Below, in pieces: positions 46,225-59,128 of a DNA stretch of 64,000 bases. The stretch is taken from the NCBI RefSeq assembly GCF_028453695.1, contig NC_135780.1:3720001-3784000 (forward strand), in the 5' to 3' direction. The translations under genes were made by a program, and so were the position numbers. Below the pieces are notes generated by a model. That model had not been told where the DNA came from. It saw nothing but the letters and a program-made list of their open reading frames with translations, and searched no databases. Every line of letters begins with the position of its first letter. The stretch's first letter is position 1. Source of the stretch: Augochlora pura (taxonomy: Eukaryota; Arthropoda; Insecta; Hymenoptera; Halictidae).

Positions 46225-47945
46225 TTAACCAAATACCCATCCTTTCTTTAAAACAGAAAAATGTGTATAGAAATTTATAATATCAGCTTCATTATCACTG
46301 CAATAGTTCATCTAACCGATGTAGAATATTATAAAAATTCAATCAAGCTTGAAATAAAATCTCTACGTACATATATTTACAATTTAATTGATTTCTTAAT
46401 TGCAGCTGACAGGCAAAGTATTTAGGACGCGATTAGACTGGATAGTTGCATTTTACGCAATCGATCAACATCGAATCTAATTATTTCCTGCAAATATAAC
46501 AGGCGACGTTTCGCGAGTTGAGACGCGGCAAATGCTTGTCCCGTTCGACGGGACGAAAAATCAAAGGGTCGCGCGTAAAAGTCGCGCACAGGCGTGAAGT
46601 ACGCGGCGCCCACGTTTGCCGGCCGATCGGTGGGGCGCAGAGTTTTATTGCATTCTGATGCAGGCCTACTTGCATCGAGACAATGGCACCGGGAGAGATA
46701 TGCAACCGGCCCGAACAGATATGTCGGTGCAACGTACCCGACCGGCGGCGGCGGCGACTCGCGTGGGACTTCGTCTTCACGGCCGTTGCAACAGCTACCC
46801 ACCGCTCGAGCAGATTTTTGACGAGCAGGTTGCACTTTCGATTCCCGCGAGTCCCATCGGCCGGGGGAAAGAAAAAAACGACTCGCGACGCGAGCGCGAT
46901 ACGATGAACTCTCCGGGAGCGTCTCTCAGTTCTGGATTTAAATGTTAACGGACAGTGATTTATCTTGCGCGCGGCGGTACAACCACCGATAAGTGAACTA
47001 TCCGTTTCCAGGTGGCGGCCGCGAGAAATCGCAAAGGTTGGAATCGAGAATTTCGTAACGATTCTAATGTGCAGATAATACGTATGGCGAACGGATGCAT
47101 GACGCGTTTCTGAGCGAAATGGATAGGTCGTGTACGGGCGAATTTCAGTTTATGGTTAGCGAATTTTAGGATACCTGTATATATATATTATATTTACGAC
47201 TGATTACAGTGGTTTATTAAATGAAGTTATACGTTTTCGTTTAATTTATGTTTTTTACTTTTTTTAAATTGCATGAAGGAGTACAGCGTGATAAAATATG
47301 AGTAGCTGTTATTGACAGTAGATTTAAATTATTTAAGATTTTAGTGTAGTATTTTATTAGAATTGTTAAGGGTAGAATGACGTCTCTTTGTGCATTCTCT
47401 TCCTCTGCTATGGTTATTTTGCACGAGTACTGATGGGTACTAAAAGTAATAATCACACGTGGAATTTGCGTAAATTAACTACCATGATATTACAGATTTT
47501 TCAACGTGGCTGTATTAGCTATTAAAACAAATAAATTTATTTTAATTCGTTCGATAAATTATTCCACAAATGTATCGACCAAACCAATACCGAATAAGTT
47601 ATCTCACTTGTCATTAAAACATTTCTCCGTACATAAATGACAATTTAATGCACAAGCGATCATTTCGAGACATGTCGCTTACGCAATCCTACTCGATCAA
47701 CAATGAAAGCAATCGAACGTGTCGCCATAATTTCGGATCGCCCCGTTTCGACAAAACGGCCGACAAAAATTCACCTCGGCACATGAAATGTCGAAACCCG
47801 GTGAAAAATTGTAAAACTGGGAAGGAGGAGGGAGGGAGGGAGGGGGGTTGCAGTTAGCAAGTAATTCGCGTACAATTCCCGGTAAGTGCCGCAACAAATA
47901 CTGCGGCAAATGGTCCGCTTAAACGTGCTATTACATCGCGCGGAA

Positions 47946-47964
47946 CGCGCGCGCGCGCGCGCGC
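47946..47964. repeat. (CG)n tract
   Basis: Alternating CG/GC run of about 19 bases. Confidence 0.9.
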
Positions 47965-48200
47965 AGGGGGGAAGGGGAAACAAATCGAAGCAAACGAGCG
48001 GAGAATTTAGAAATCGGTAGCGGCCGCGTGTCCGCCGTCGTCCGCGAGCCGATTGCGGCAAGAATAGAATCAAGAACGGCCGGGGCAAAAATCGTTCCCA
48101 TTGAAACCAGTTGCGCCGCTATTCATCCCGTTCGCGACCGGCCGCGGTTCATTTATCTCCCACATCCAAATTAACCGGTGTCCACCGACAATACCGCGAG

Positions 48201-48204
<4 letters not shown>

Positions 48205-48258
<54 letters not shown>
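48205..48258. repeat. (AG)n microsatellite
   Basis: AG run of 54 bases; it generates Arg-Glu and Ser-Leu runs in overlapping frames. Confidence 0.95.
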
Positions 48259-48262
<4 letters not shown>

Positions 48263-48747
48263 CAGAGAAAGGGGGAGAGATCCGGTATCGTGATTCCGCA
48301 TCGGGCCACCTGGGGGCAAAGCGGATTTTTCCCGGCGGAAACAACGCCCGGCTAAATATCGGTCGGGGGAACCGGCTACCAGAAAATTCCGGTCGTTCGC
48401 ATAAATCGATCGGCTCGATAAACGGGCCCCGGCGATCGACCGGCGAAAACGCGCTGTCGTATACAATGGCGTGGAGATGCCCCTATTTCCGTGTCCCCGG
48501 ATCGGAGACCTATATAAGAAATAACTCGTATACATAAATTGATGGTTTATATATTTTTTTTATTATTTGTCAACGGGCAAGATTTATGCGTCGGAATCTG
48601 GTAAATATTTTTTAATTGTTGCTATAGCAGTTCTGAAGGCTTAAATAGTATATTGTCTCAAAAATTGGAAAACAGGTTTTCGAGAAATTGTACGCGTTTT
48701 TAAGACATCCGAGATCAAAGTCTCAATGTTAAATTGTGTAATTTTGA

Positions 48748-48847
48748 ATTGTATAATTATAGCATTATTTGCGTAATCGTGGAGATATTTGCGTAATCAT
48801 AGAAATACTTGTATAATTATAGCAATATTTGCGTAATTTTAGCACAG
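48748..48847. repeat. 20-bp tandem repeat, five copies
   Basis: Five 20-base units in register at 48748, 48768, 48788, 48808 and 48828, built on TTTGCGTAATNNTAGNAATA, with TTGTATAATTATAGCA variants as units 1 and 4. Confidence 0.9.
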
Positions 48848-48867
48848 TCAAATCTTCCAAATCAACC

Positions 48868-49069
48868 CATCGATTAACAAACGCCTCCAAAAATTGTTAT
48901 ATGACATTCCAAAATAATGTTATTCAAAAACATATATAATAAATTTATAATAAAACACCGTGCAGAATGCAACTATTGCAAGCATCAATTAATTCAACGT
49001 ATATCCAAAATGCAGTATTTGAAATGGAAAGCTGTCGAAGGAACTATTTCAGACTTTGAGAGCAAAGGG
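48868..49069 (-). mobile_element. Decayed MITE of the same TTAA family
   Basis: The right end, read inward, is CCCTTTGCTCTCAAAG directly next to TTAA (49070-49073). The left end is a weak CCCATCGATTAAC next to TCAA. The interior read on the minus strand has TGCATTTTGGATA and a TTGATGCTTGCAAT block resembling the core of 45990-46224. Confidence 0.45.
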
Positions 49070-49073
49070 TTAA

Positions 49074-49996
49074 CTCTTCCATTGTTGACAACATTCTCGG
49101 ATTCGGTAGCCACGGTTATATAAGTCTGTCGATTATTGTACAAATCGTACGAAGTCAGGGTTTGTTTTCGGGGAAGAGATGCGCCACCGTGCGACCACCA
49201 CTCGCGGAACAACGGAATACACCGGGTGAAAGAACTTTATCTGGCAGCCAACTCACCCGGTAGCGTAACGCCTTTTAGCGTATTACGTGTTGCGGTTACG
49301 GCCGATTTCCGCGTTTTCTGCGCCGCGGCACGGCCGCGATCGTTTCCGTTCGTGTCGACGATCGCGTGATCGCTTCCCCCGGATGTTTAACCCCATCGGC
49401 GGCTCGCGCCGGGTCGCGCGCGCCGACTTACTTTGAATAAACGAATTCCTTGAATCCACTGTCCCCTTCCTGTCATCGGTTTAACCTAATGACTGGGGAG
49501 AAGACTCCAATTCCGAGAAAGAATCATTTCCGAAATCGACTGAACATGGATGTAATTTTTTTTCAGGATAATGGCACTGAATATATTCGCCACGAAAATT
49601 AAAGTTTAATAAAAACTGAAAGTTTGATGATAGTTCAATCGATTTTATTGACGGATGGATTGTATTTGTAATAAAAATTGAACGGATGAAATACAAAACT
49701 GTGGAGTGGGTAGACAAATTTATGAACATTAAACTTAAACGATATATCCAAGTTAAATAAAGTATGCTTGTATATTTCTCATAAGTCAATTAGAAAATCT
49801 CTATTTCGTATAAGAATCTGCAATTTCATAATTATAGAGACAAAGTAATTTTTATATTGTCATTGATCAGTAATCAAAAAGTCCATATTTAATATTTCTT
49901 TTTTCTATTATTGCTAATGTCAATTCATATGGATACAATGGTTTGTGAAGTTTATGGTCTATTTGAGAATAAATGAAGGAAATATACTTGAGGATT
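49074..49996. other. Non-coding stretch, GC-rich at 49.15-49.42 kb
   Basis: No supported exon. AT-rich after 49540. Confidence 0.5.
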
Positions 49997-50200
49997 AATA
50001 AAATAAAATAAAGTATAATAAAGAGTATAAAGTGTGATAAATATGTGTAAAATAAAATGAAATGTAACAAAAAGGAATAAAATAAAATGAAATGTATCAA
50101 AAATGAATAAAATAAAATAAAATGTATCAAAAATGAATAAAACAAAATAAAGTACAATAAATGCGTATAAAATAAAATAAATATATATAAAATATAATAA
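49997..50200. repeat. AT-rich tandem array, about 35-bp units
   Basis: Repeating AATAAAATAAAATGAAATGT followed by ATCAAAAATG; at least four clear units at 50048-50160, decaying into AATAAA-rich DNA. The two long minus-strand frames across it are Phe/Ile/Leu/Tyr-rich artefacts. Confidence 0.88.
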
Positions 50201-50641
50201 AATTACAATTGCGTCAGTAGAACGAATGCCGAATACCAACCCGATTAGAGGTGCCCCTAAAATCGTACAACATAAAATTCGATTTCCACGAGCACTCGCA
50301 TCGCGGTGCTATATTACGTATAAAGACGTTCGACGCTCGAGAGGAAATAGATCGTAGCGCGCCGATACCGTAGTACGAGCCAGCATGAAAATCGCTGTTA
50401 GCCGATTAAGATCCGATACGCAATCGTCGATAATTGCAGAAAAGGGTCGTTGCGTTAGTACTGTAACGGGAATCGAACCGCTTTTACACCGTCTAATTTA
50501 ATATATTCCCACGGGGAAGGGAGAGATCGTGTGCAGAAAAGAGAACGAAGTCAGACCGCAGAGTTGCGGAGGTGTTTCGAAAACGTTGCGTCGCGTAATC
50601 GCGGCGCTCTCGCACGGGTCGAGCGAGATGCGGCGCGGCCT

Positions 50642-50658
50642 CGCGCGCGCGCGCGCGC
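50642..50658. repeat. (CG)n tract
   Basis: Alternating CG run; a second one lies at 50833-50850. Confidence 0.9.
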
Positions 50659-50999
50659 ACGCACGCAGCCGCCGTTGCAGATGCAATTGCTCAATGAGCC
50701 GTGTTGGTATGTGCACCGGTCACCGACTCCCAGCATCTGATTCGATTCGGTAAATTGACCGGCGCGCTGACGAAACACGCTTTGAGCGGGGATTGGAAAC
50801 ACAGAAAACTCGCGCGCCGTCCCCGGGCTCGCACGCGCGCGCGCGCGCGCAAATTGATTAATATCGAGCAGCCCTCCGCGATCGATACCGATTTACCCGG
50901 TCACGTCGACCCGCGCCGCCCATAATCGCCGGGATTAATCCGCTTAAACTGCTCGGCAAACATTTTGTCCCTGCGACCCTACAGCTACCAAAATATTAA

Positions 51000-51032
51000 C
51001 CCTATAAGCGACTAGACCGTGACGGTCGCGAG
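51000..51032 (+). mobile_element. Lone terminus of the second TTAA family
   Basis: TTAA (50996-50999) is followed by CCCTATAAGCGACTAG, matching CCCCTTGAGTGACTAG at 55248 at 12 of 16 bases. The inner part GACCGTGACGGTC is itself palindromic. No partner end is visible downstream. Confidence 0.4.
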
Positions 51033-54000
51033 CTTGCGTAACCAACGAGCTCGATAACATTTATTCGATATTTAATCGCGTGACAATCCCGCCGTTTTCC
51101 ACGCCAGTTTATTCTACCCGCTGTTTTTATAATTAAAAATAGTACGTTGTTTATACTTTAACAACTGTGGGACAGTTATTTGATAACGGAGAAACAACTG
51201 GCAAATTTTTATCGTTTACAAGTTGATAAAAATGTATTTTCTACTCCAATTTTCAGGTGTATTTTTACCTTAACTATACTATTGTTAACAATAAAATTCG
51301 TATTGAGAATTATTATCAAAGTTATTTTCAATCTATGAAAATCGTCTAAACGAACAGATGATGGACATTAAAACATTGCTCACGATTTTAGATTATATAT
51401 GATCTCATCCGACTTTTAGTTTAAATAAAATTCGTGTTTAATCTACGCCTATAAAAATTTATGACTTTCTCTGTTTGTGTTAATTGCAAAAATTAATGAG
51501 AAGAATTAATGGTAGAGGCCAGTATTAAAATGAACAAAGGAAACGATTAAAGTATACTTGCTTCCTAGATTTCGCACTCGGCGCAAATTATTTTTTCACA
51601 CAAAAATCCACAGTTTATACAAAAATTACGTTATCGTATTAAAAGCGATGTACGAGCAAGAGGTGCCGGAGAACAAGGCGAGACTGTCGCAACACGTTCG
51701 GTACTTTCGATTTCCGCGAACTTTCGAGCGATCGAGGACGAAATCGAGCAGCAGTCGCCGGGATCGATGACGCGCGAACGACATCCAGCGAAATTGGACG
51801 TACCGGGCTGACCTATTCATCCATTAGCACGGGGATACCTCGCCTCGTTTCCAACTTTGGATGTAGGGTAGACTTTCCCGGCCGGATCGTTCCAGTCAAG
51901 CCACCAGGCCTACGCTTCTACGGCTCTGTTACGAAACAGGGACGGGGAGACCTAGTTACCCACATTCTGCGCCAGATATTGGCCGGTAATTAAATAGCCG
52001 CCGATTTTCCGCCAACCTTTTGCCTTATAGCCTTGCCTCGAGACGACGTCAAGCTACGCCCGCCCGCCGCCGCCGCCGCAAATGCCATTTATTATTATGC
52101 ATTCTGTTTTCGGCCCGCCGTCACCGTGTCACCCACTGCTTCCAGCCACAGCCTCGCGGCAACTCCGCCAAAAACCGCGCCGCGATTCTCTCCGTCCCGC
52201 TTCCGACAATTCCATTTCGAAAGAAAATAAATCGTGCTCTGTCCGTTTTTTATAATTCACTGATTTTTCAGAGAACACCGTAGCTGGAAATGATATTGTA
52301 ATTAATTTGAAATCCACTGCAGTCGTTGCTGCAAATTTTCGTGGAATTATTTTCGTAACAAGTACATGGCTATTTTAATTGCACGGTTAAGCAATTATTA
52401 CGTATGTTTTATACCTAGAGTTTTATTTAGTTTTTATCTTTATTCCAATTACTTAGGTCATGGGTAAGCGATGGTTTTCTTCTTTCTTTTATATTTGATA
52501 TTTTTAATTGCAATTTCTCTTCTAGATCGAATAATTTTTACGCGATTTTTCCTTTTTAGTTCTCTTTCTATAAACATATTGCATTCTATTATTCTAACAA
52601 AGAGGGTATCTCCTATCGATGAAATAAATATTGTTGCGATCATTGTAAACAGAGCCCAATTGAAACAGTCGCGTAAACCTCTGATCCCTTTCATCTCGCA
52701 ACAATTCGAAAACAATTTCGGACAGCGCTAAAAAAATGTGCGGCCGTAAAATGTTCATCGAGCCCCGAAAGCGTCGGAATTTCCTCGCGAACGAAACACC
52801 GTTGTTATCTAATTAGTCACGGAGAGTGTGGATTGCGAAATTCTTGCATCTAAATGCACGAAACGGCCGGATCGAAAAAGAAAATCCCCGGGCGAGTTGC
52901 ACGCACTCGGTCGCGTGCTATACCGATCATGTAACCGGCATCCACTTTCTAATGCTTCACAATATTACGCAACCCGCGTATACTTGAAATTAAGAATCGT
53001 CGGACTCAATTAACTTTATTACCCACTTTTCTGCTTTCCTTTCTATCGTTCCGCGGTTCGCGCCGCCCGCCCCGCGCCAGACCATCGGATCCGTTTCTAC
53101 GGTTGCCGCGAAATCGGTCGCCGGCGTTGCTCGCAACAACGACGATCAGCGATACACAACATATTGTTTCCCGCGCCGGCGACGCTCGCGCGGATGGGAT
53201 ACGATTCATTAACGGCGAACGAATTCGTATCTGCGTCTTGTAAATCACCGTCGCCGTGGGAAACCTGCCAAGTATCGGGGAACTATCGGACGCTCGAACA
53301 AATTGATTCTATGCGCGGGGGGCCTCTTAATAATGGCGCGATCGCAATCGTTTTATTGAAACGAGATTAGAAATTTCGGGACCGGCCACGGGTTACCGCG
53401 CTGCGCTGTGGGGCGAATCGTTCTCGTCGAATCGAACATCGATTTATTCATCTATACGAGTTAGTAAAATTTTTTACTTTGTAACAATGATTATCTGTGA
53501 TTTTTAAAAGAAGAAGAATAGCCTATTCTATTGAAATAAATCCATTGTTGTTTTATATCTCAGCCACCAAAGTTATATACTTAATCTTTTTATTTTTATA
53601 TGAATTTAAAACAATTGTTTTCCCTTCTTAGTCACGAATATATTCGTTCAATAAACATGAATTTCAACCACAAATAGAATTAACCGAATGAGAAATTGAC
53701 TGCTGTCTCTCGGAATGATTATAAAATATTTTTATTTCGATAGACAGTTGCATTAAATACGTTTGAAATAGCTTCTGTAATTGCACAAAATCTGATTAAT
53801 CTTTTAACGTTTAAATTCACTCGTTGCTCATTGAAATGTTGAATTACTGTTATAGGAATGTTGGCATACGATTTGCTCCCTGGGACTATGCTGAGAAAGT
53901 ATCTCGCTGATAAAAAATTGATGGCGTAGCGGCAACCACGGAAAATCGGCGTCTCGCAGCCGATACTCCCTTTATGACAGCGACACGGGGCGAAAGTGTA

Positions 54001-54340
54001 ATCGAATTCGCAGGAAAGTTAACCGACGCGCGTCCCCTGGCTCGTAAACTTTCGAATATGCGACGACGTTTATGCATCAGTTCTCCCTTGCAATAGGGCA
54101 CGTTCGATGCTCGTCCTTAAGCTGAATTTCCACTCGGAGAATGTGCGGGAGAAGATCAAACGGATGCTCTCTAGGATTAAGCACTATCTTCGAAATGCAT
54201 CCGTTTGTACTTATTTTATTCTCTGGTTAATAATTTAATTACTATTTTGTTTCATATCTGCTGTAAATGATTAGAACGTGCTATCTACTTATAGTATACA
54301 GTAGCTTCAAATATTAATAGCAATATTAATATTATCTAAG

Positions 54341-54452
54341 AAGGTAAATCATTTGATTAATACATTTGAAGGCAATTTATTTGATTAATATATTTGAAGG
54401 TAATATATTTGATTAATACATTTAAAGTCAATATGTTTCATTAATATATTTG
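54341..54452. repeat. 28-bp AT-rich tandem repeat, exactly four copies
   Basis: Units at 54341, 54369, 54397 and 54425 with no indel, built on AAGGTAATATATTTGATTAA followed by TACATTTG or TATATTTG. Confidence 0.93.
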
Positions 54453-55243
54453 AAGCTATTGTATACAAGACAGAAACTTAGATATTTCAGAATACATTTC
54501 ATAATTAATTATTTTATTTAAATAACAGCTAAGAGATCACTTTATATAAAATACATAATCATCACGAACGATGTTACCAATAAATTGCTATATAAAATTA
54601 TTAAGCATTCGTTCAGGTTTCATTAATATCGCCGACGATACTAAATGCCGAATACCGACGATTCCAGTAAATCGCGATCCACCGCGATCCTCCTCGATCG
54701 TTTTACAGCCGTCGTTTGAAAAATCAGGACGAGTTTGCCTCGCCAGAAGTGACCCGTTCGCGGCGGTTTCGCAACGCGCAACCTCTCCTTCGCGAAATTT
54801 CTTTGCGCGTGCCCGATAACGCGAAACCGCGAGCATGTTTCAACGCGGTGGAAAAAAAAATTCATACGTCAGAGATTGTTGTCCGATTTTTCTCGAACGT
54901 CTCGCCGCGGCCGATTGTCAGCTTACGTAAAATGGCAAACCGATTATGCAACACCCGGTTAGTCCACATTGGGTAATGTGTGCTTCAGAAAAAAGGATTC
55001 GGTACAAGGTCAAGCTTTGTGCTCGCGAAAATCGCTGGAAAGAGCCGCTTTATTGTTTATTTTGTAACATTTCTATTCGTTATCTCGACAATTTGTCGCC
55101 GGCGACGTTGTTATTTATTAAAATGCGCGCGAACGGGGGTGGGGTGGGACTTCGGCGTCCACTTTGAGGGGGTTAATACTTAAACTTTTGTTTAATTATG
55201 ACGTAACTTTACTTATGGTGGGAGGAAATTGACAACGCATCGA
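54453..55243. other. Non-coding stretch
   Basis: Overlapping frames on both strands at 54571-55183 are Arg-rich and unrecognised. No gene called. Confidence 0.45.
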
Positions 55244-55247
55244 TTAA

Positions 55248-55614
55248 CCCCTTGAGTGACTAGCTAGCTATAGTCATTGGTTCGCGTCTAATTAAATATT
55301 ACGTACGCTGCTTTATTTGATCCACTTCTTAATTTTTATTAAATGAGAAACTGCGCTATTTAGTCAACTCTTTAATAGTATTTGTAAGTGATAGTTAATT
55401 TTGATACAGGCGGCGTTAACACGTAATTATGCTGCGTCGTCATTTTATTCTCTCGCAGAACGCTAATATTTTATTTTTTATTGACACAAAAGTATTGAAC
55501 AATCAGAATCAATTGTACTCTTTCAATTTTCCTTAAAACAATGAATAAGAATTGCGACTAAGTATAAATAAGTAATTAATACTGGTCCGTTCAACTCGCA
55601 ACATTAGTCAAGGG
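55248..55614. mobile_element. Second-family TTAA element, 367 bp
   Basis: TTAA on both sides (55244-55247 and 55615-55618). Ends CCCCTTGAGTGACTA and, inward from the right, CCCTTGACTAATG, which align with a small gap. Ends and interior differ from the CCCTTTGCACTCG family, while the lone end at 51000 matches its left terminus. AT-rich and non-coding. Confidence 0.65.
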
Positions 55615-56322
55615 TTAATCAAGCTTGAAAAAGCCAGAGCACATTTGGAAGCAAGATGGCCTCCATCCGGAACGCGCGTACGAGAACGAGCAGCCGAATT
55701 CCATAATACCTATCCCACGATCTCCCCCACGGCAAAACGTTGAAAGTATTATAAAACGGTTGACAAAAAGCCAGTTCGTCCCGATCAAACAAATAACGCG
55801 TCCCATGAAAAAAAAGAAAAAGAAAAAAAAGAAACGCGTAGAGCGAGAGGTCCGGCGCTCGTAAACGTCGCGGAGCTACCGCTGAAACGCTTAACGCATA
55901 AAACGTTCCGGATCCCGAGCTCATCTCGACTAATCCCGAGCTGAAAACAAAAAGTATTAATCACCGTGTCGCTTGGATGGCGGGAGGGGGAGGGGGTAGT
56001 CGAAGCGCGAGAGAGGTCAAACGGCGAGGGGGCTAAAAATCAATCGGCCGGATCGCGTTCACCTGCACACGGCCACGGTACGTGACGAATGCATCGTATA
56101 TGCGATTCCGATGCAACGGCCTGGTTGTCCCAGTGAGCGGTCGTTCACCCGCGGTCTCGGGTCCGAGCTCGAGCGAAGCCGAGCGAGTCCTCGGCCGCCC
56201 CGACGGATCGGGCCATTCTTTTCTCCCGATTTAGACCGCGTTTTGCATCTTTCTTTGGTGGCCCGATCAGGCCGGCGGGAGGGCCGCGGGGTGTACTCGC
56301 GCCCGCGCCCGTGCCCGCGCCA

Positions 56323-56342
56323 GCGCGCGCGCGCGCGCGCGC
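56323..56342. repeat. (CG)n tract
   Basis: Alternating GC run of about 20 bases. Confidence 0.9.
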
Positions 56343-56660
56343 CCCGCGATACAAATAACCGATTCCGGTGGACAAACCGCGAAATCTTCGACTCGAAATA
56401 TTCCCGAGAGAGCCGAGCAGCGCCGCCGCTCCGAGCCGCGCCGCGCCGGCAGCAGCTCCCTCGCGGCCGACCCCGTGCTCCAACCGAGGACGTTGCACTT
56501 TGACCGCGTCTAATATAAGACACAAGCTGATACGGGAGCGGAGGACGCGCGGGTATCGCCGCTCCGATTACCATCTCCGCCGCGTGCCGGGCTGCTCCTC
56601 TCGATTTTCACCACCGATAGCGGTCGCCATTTTTTAACGGACCTCCCTTCCGGCCTGCCA

Positions 56661-56747
56661 CATCCTCCTCGCCCTCATCCTCAATCTCAATCTCATCCTC
56701 ATCCTCGTTCCCAACCTCATCCTCGGCCTCGTCCTCGCCCTCCCGCC
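56661..56747. repeat. Pyrimidine-rich CCTCAT/CCTCGC hexamer repeat
   Basis: Imperfect hexamers (CATCCT, CAATCT, CGGCCT, CGTCCT) over 87 bases, all starting CTC. Strongly strand-asymmetric. Confidence 0.85.
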
Positions 56748-56973
56748 AGGAGCTGACGTCTCAACCCCCCTACCCTCGCGACCCAACGTTTCGACATGCG
56801 CCGAAAACCCTTCTAGAGCGTTTCGAATTCTCTCCCCCCGCCCGCTGCCCCGGCTCTCCCGAATACAAAGCCGGCAAAAGTATTCCACGAATTCGACGCA
56901 CCCCTACCCCCCTCTCGCGCACCCGCGGCCCCATCGCGCCGCGATTTCTTTCAATTTATACAATCGATCGGAC

Positions 56974-57073
56974 NNNNNNNNNNNNNNNNNNNNNNNNNNN
57001 NNNNNNNNNNNNNNNNNNNNNNNNNNNNNNNNNNNNNNNNNNNNNNNNNNNNNNNNNNNNNNNNNNNNNNNNN
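56974..57073. other. Assembly gap (100 N)
   Basis: Exactly 100 N; true size unknown. It joins a very GC-rich left flank to an AT-rich right flank. Confidence 0.99.
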
Positions 57074-57678
57074 CCATGCTTTTTCAATCTGATCCCATTC
57101 TGAATACTGCATTCAATTCTTGCGCTGCTTGAAATGTTGCATACATTTCTTCTGAACATATCGGATTAATTAAAAACAGAAATATGATCGCTTTCTGTGA
57201 TACAGAGAATTGATTTGCTTTGACAGAGATAAGGAGAAATAATTTCTCGAATCCTATTAATTATAATTGATAGCAGAAATATCATTTTGTGAGATCACTA
57301 ACATATTTTTATATTTGACAAATTTAATGCTATTCATTTTTGTCAATACACACGTTTAATCGTGATATATAATTTAAAACATTCAACTGCTCGGTTCAGC
57401 GTGAATTAAAAAATTAATTCGTTACTTTTCTATAAAAAAATGTCTTCTAATTATTTTACACTCTTTATAACCGCTACTTGTAATTATATACTAAATAATT
57501 ATTAATTATATTATATACATTATTATTACGTTAACTTTGAGATCACAAACTTTCATTCGCGAGAACCGTGTAAATACACCTCCGTAAAAAATTTTATTCA
57601 AACACCATACTCCCCAACGTTGTACCATTACACGTTTTATTCAAAGCGTTGGTTACTACCCTGTAAATAAATATAAAT

Positions 57679-57695
57679 ACTCCGAGCGTAAAGGG
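57679..57695 (-). mobile_element. Lone MITE terminus, eroded target site
   Basis: ACTCCGAGCGTAAAGGG followed by TTGC in place of TTAA. It matches the right end at 44261-44285 (CTCCGAGCGCGAAGGG). No partner end seen. Confidence 0.45.
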
Positions 57696-58093
57696 TTGCG
57701 ATAACGAACGCGCACCATTCCGTCTTAGTATCGAAACGGAAGATATCTTCTGAAACCCTCTGTCCCCTATGTAACGGAATAAGATTGCCGGTCGCGTGAA
57801 ATACGAGGTATCAGATAGCCGCATGTAAATCGTGCGAGAAGTGAAATATTATCAAGGGGGGGAGGGGAGGGTAGGAGGGTTCTTTTCTGGCCATTAGGAG
57901 AGACGGTGTAGTAGGCGCGACCTTCAAAACGTGAAATTGCGGCAGGCCTCGGATCTCGCCTAGCGGAGAGAGTATTTCAGCGATTTCTTTTCGGAAGCAG
58001 TGCAGCCGGGGATGGTCGTCGATCGGACGAGACAGAGGGTGGAAAGTTGAAACGCAACCCCCGGGTGGGCGTTGCAAGGGTAGTTTAGTGGCG

Positions 58094-58107
58094 GTCGTCA
58101 TGGTAAC
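58094..58107. promoter_or_regulatory. X-box-like palindrome
   Basis: GTCGTC-AT-GGTAAC fits RYYNYY-N2-RRNRAC. Motif match only, in a CpG-moderate stretch. Confidence 0.25.
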
Positions 58108-58429
58108 TCCGAAGGCTCGGCGTACACTGCACCCCCATTACAGACCTTGAATGAGAATCGAAGGGCAAACCGTGGACGAGGGTATACTGAACTTGCGAGC
58201 GTCATCTTTTCCTGCTGCTACACGCCCGTGATTTTCTTCGATCATCGTCTGCGATTATCTTGCGCTGCGTCTGTCCTGTCGCTGCCTTTATTTTCTTTAA
58301 TTTGCGATGCGTTTCCTGCGTTTTTCATTCGTCGGAATTTTCAGAAAATAAGGTATAAATGTGAATTTTGAAAAAGTAGAGTGTAAATGTGAATTTTGAA
58401 AAAATATAAATGTAATCGTAATTATTGTT

Positions 58430-58735
58430 GCAGTAAATGTAATTGAAATCGTCGTTGTTGATATTATTGGAATTATCTTTGTCAGAGATGTAATTTTCAT
58501 TGTCACAAGTATAATCGTAATTATTATTGTCGTCGATATAATGGTAATTATCTTTACCATAAATGTAATTATTGTCATAAATGTAATGGCAATTATTGCT
58601 GTCATAAATATAATCGTAGTTGTTATTATCACCAATATAATGCCAATTATCGTCATCGTAAACATAATCACAATCATCATTATCATAAACATAATCTTAA
58701 TAATCATAATCATAAATATAATGAGAATTATTTAT
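58430..58735. repeat. AT-rich tandem array, about 30-bp units
   Basis: About ten diverged units of the type TGTCATAAATRTAATNGTAA followed by TTATT. The periodicity keeps frames open on both strands (Ile/Thr/Met runs), which are artefacts. Confidence 0.85.
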
Positions 58736-59068
58736 GAACAACGTTCAACCATTTAGAATGTAAATCTTTGTAGGAGCTCATATTATTTCTCTTTCAAGAA
58801 TATATTTATATTTCTCATATTCGTTTCTCACTCTCTTGTTAAAAATATAAAATACACTCTAAACATATTTTTTTCTGTGCCCAGCTTCTCACCAAATTTT
58901 AAAGAATTGTTTAACAAATAGATTAATTTTGTTAACAGCTGAGGAAGTATTTTAGTAAAGAGACATATAAATGAGAATTATGTGGCTAATATAGATTCAC
59001 AACTGTATATTATATAAAATACATTTCCCTATTAATTATTATTTAGCTATACTATTTATAGTCTTATT

Positions 59069-59102
<34 letters not shown>

Positions 59103-59128
59103 CACCACTATTATTATTATTATTATTC
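59069..59128. repeat. (ATT)n microsatellite
   Basis: ATT run of about 36 bases, a CACCACT interruption, then a second ATT run. Confidence 0.95.

Larger units (their letters stand above)
46229..48747. other. Non-coding stretch, CpG-rich at 46.5-47.1 and 47.65-48.5 kb
   Basis: Overlapping frames on both strands at 46422-46948 are not recognisable. Contains a (CG)n run at 47946 and a GA run at 48205. Confidence 0.45.
50201..54340. other. Alternating CpG-rich and AT-rich non-coding DNA
   Basis: GC-rich at about 50.28-51.1, 51.65-52.2 and 52.75-53.45 kb. (CG)n runs lie at 50642-50658 and 50833-50850. No frame with a domain or matched splice sites was found. Confidence 0.45.
55619..56973. other. 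CpG-rich non-coding block up to a gap
   Basis: From 55.9 kb very GC-rich, with a (CG)n run at 56323-56342 and CCTCAT repeats. Frames on both strands (for example 56059-56574 minus) are Arg/Ala/Gly-rich and accepted as chance. Confidence 0.45.
57074..58429. other. AT-rich to 57.6 kb, then mixed non-coding
   Basis: An MITE terminus lies at 57679 and an X-box-like site at 58094. Frames at 57594-58101 minus are unrecognised. Confidence 0.45.

Noticed and set aside
49867..50239. Hydrophobic minus-strand frames resembling transmembrane repeats
   Set aside because: They are produced by the AT-rich 35-bp array at 49997-50200.
50468..50485. Minus-strand GGTTCGATTCCCG, another tRNA-like B box
   Set aside because: The T-stem has two mismatches and no acceptor or D arm can be drawn.
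58297..58713. 138-codon Ile/Thr/Met-rich frame
   Set aside because: Translated tandem repeat with no start context or splice signals.
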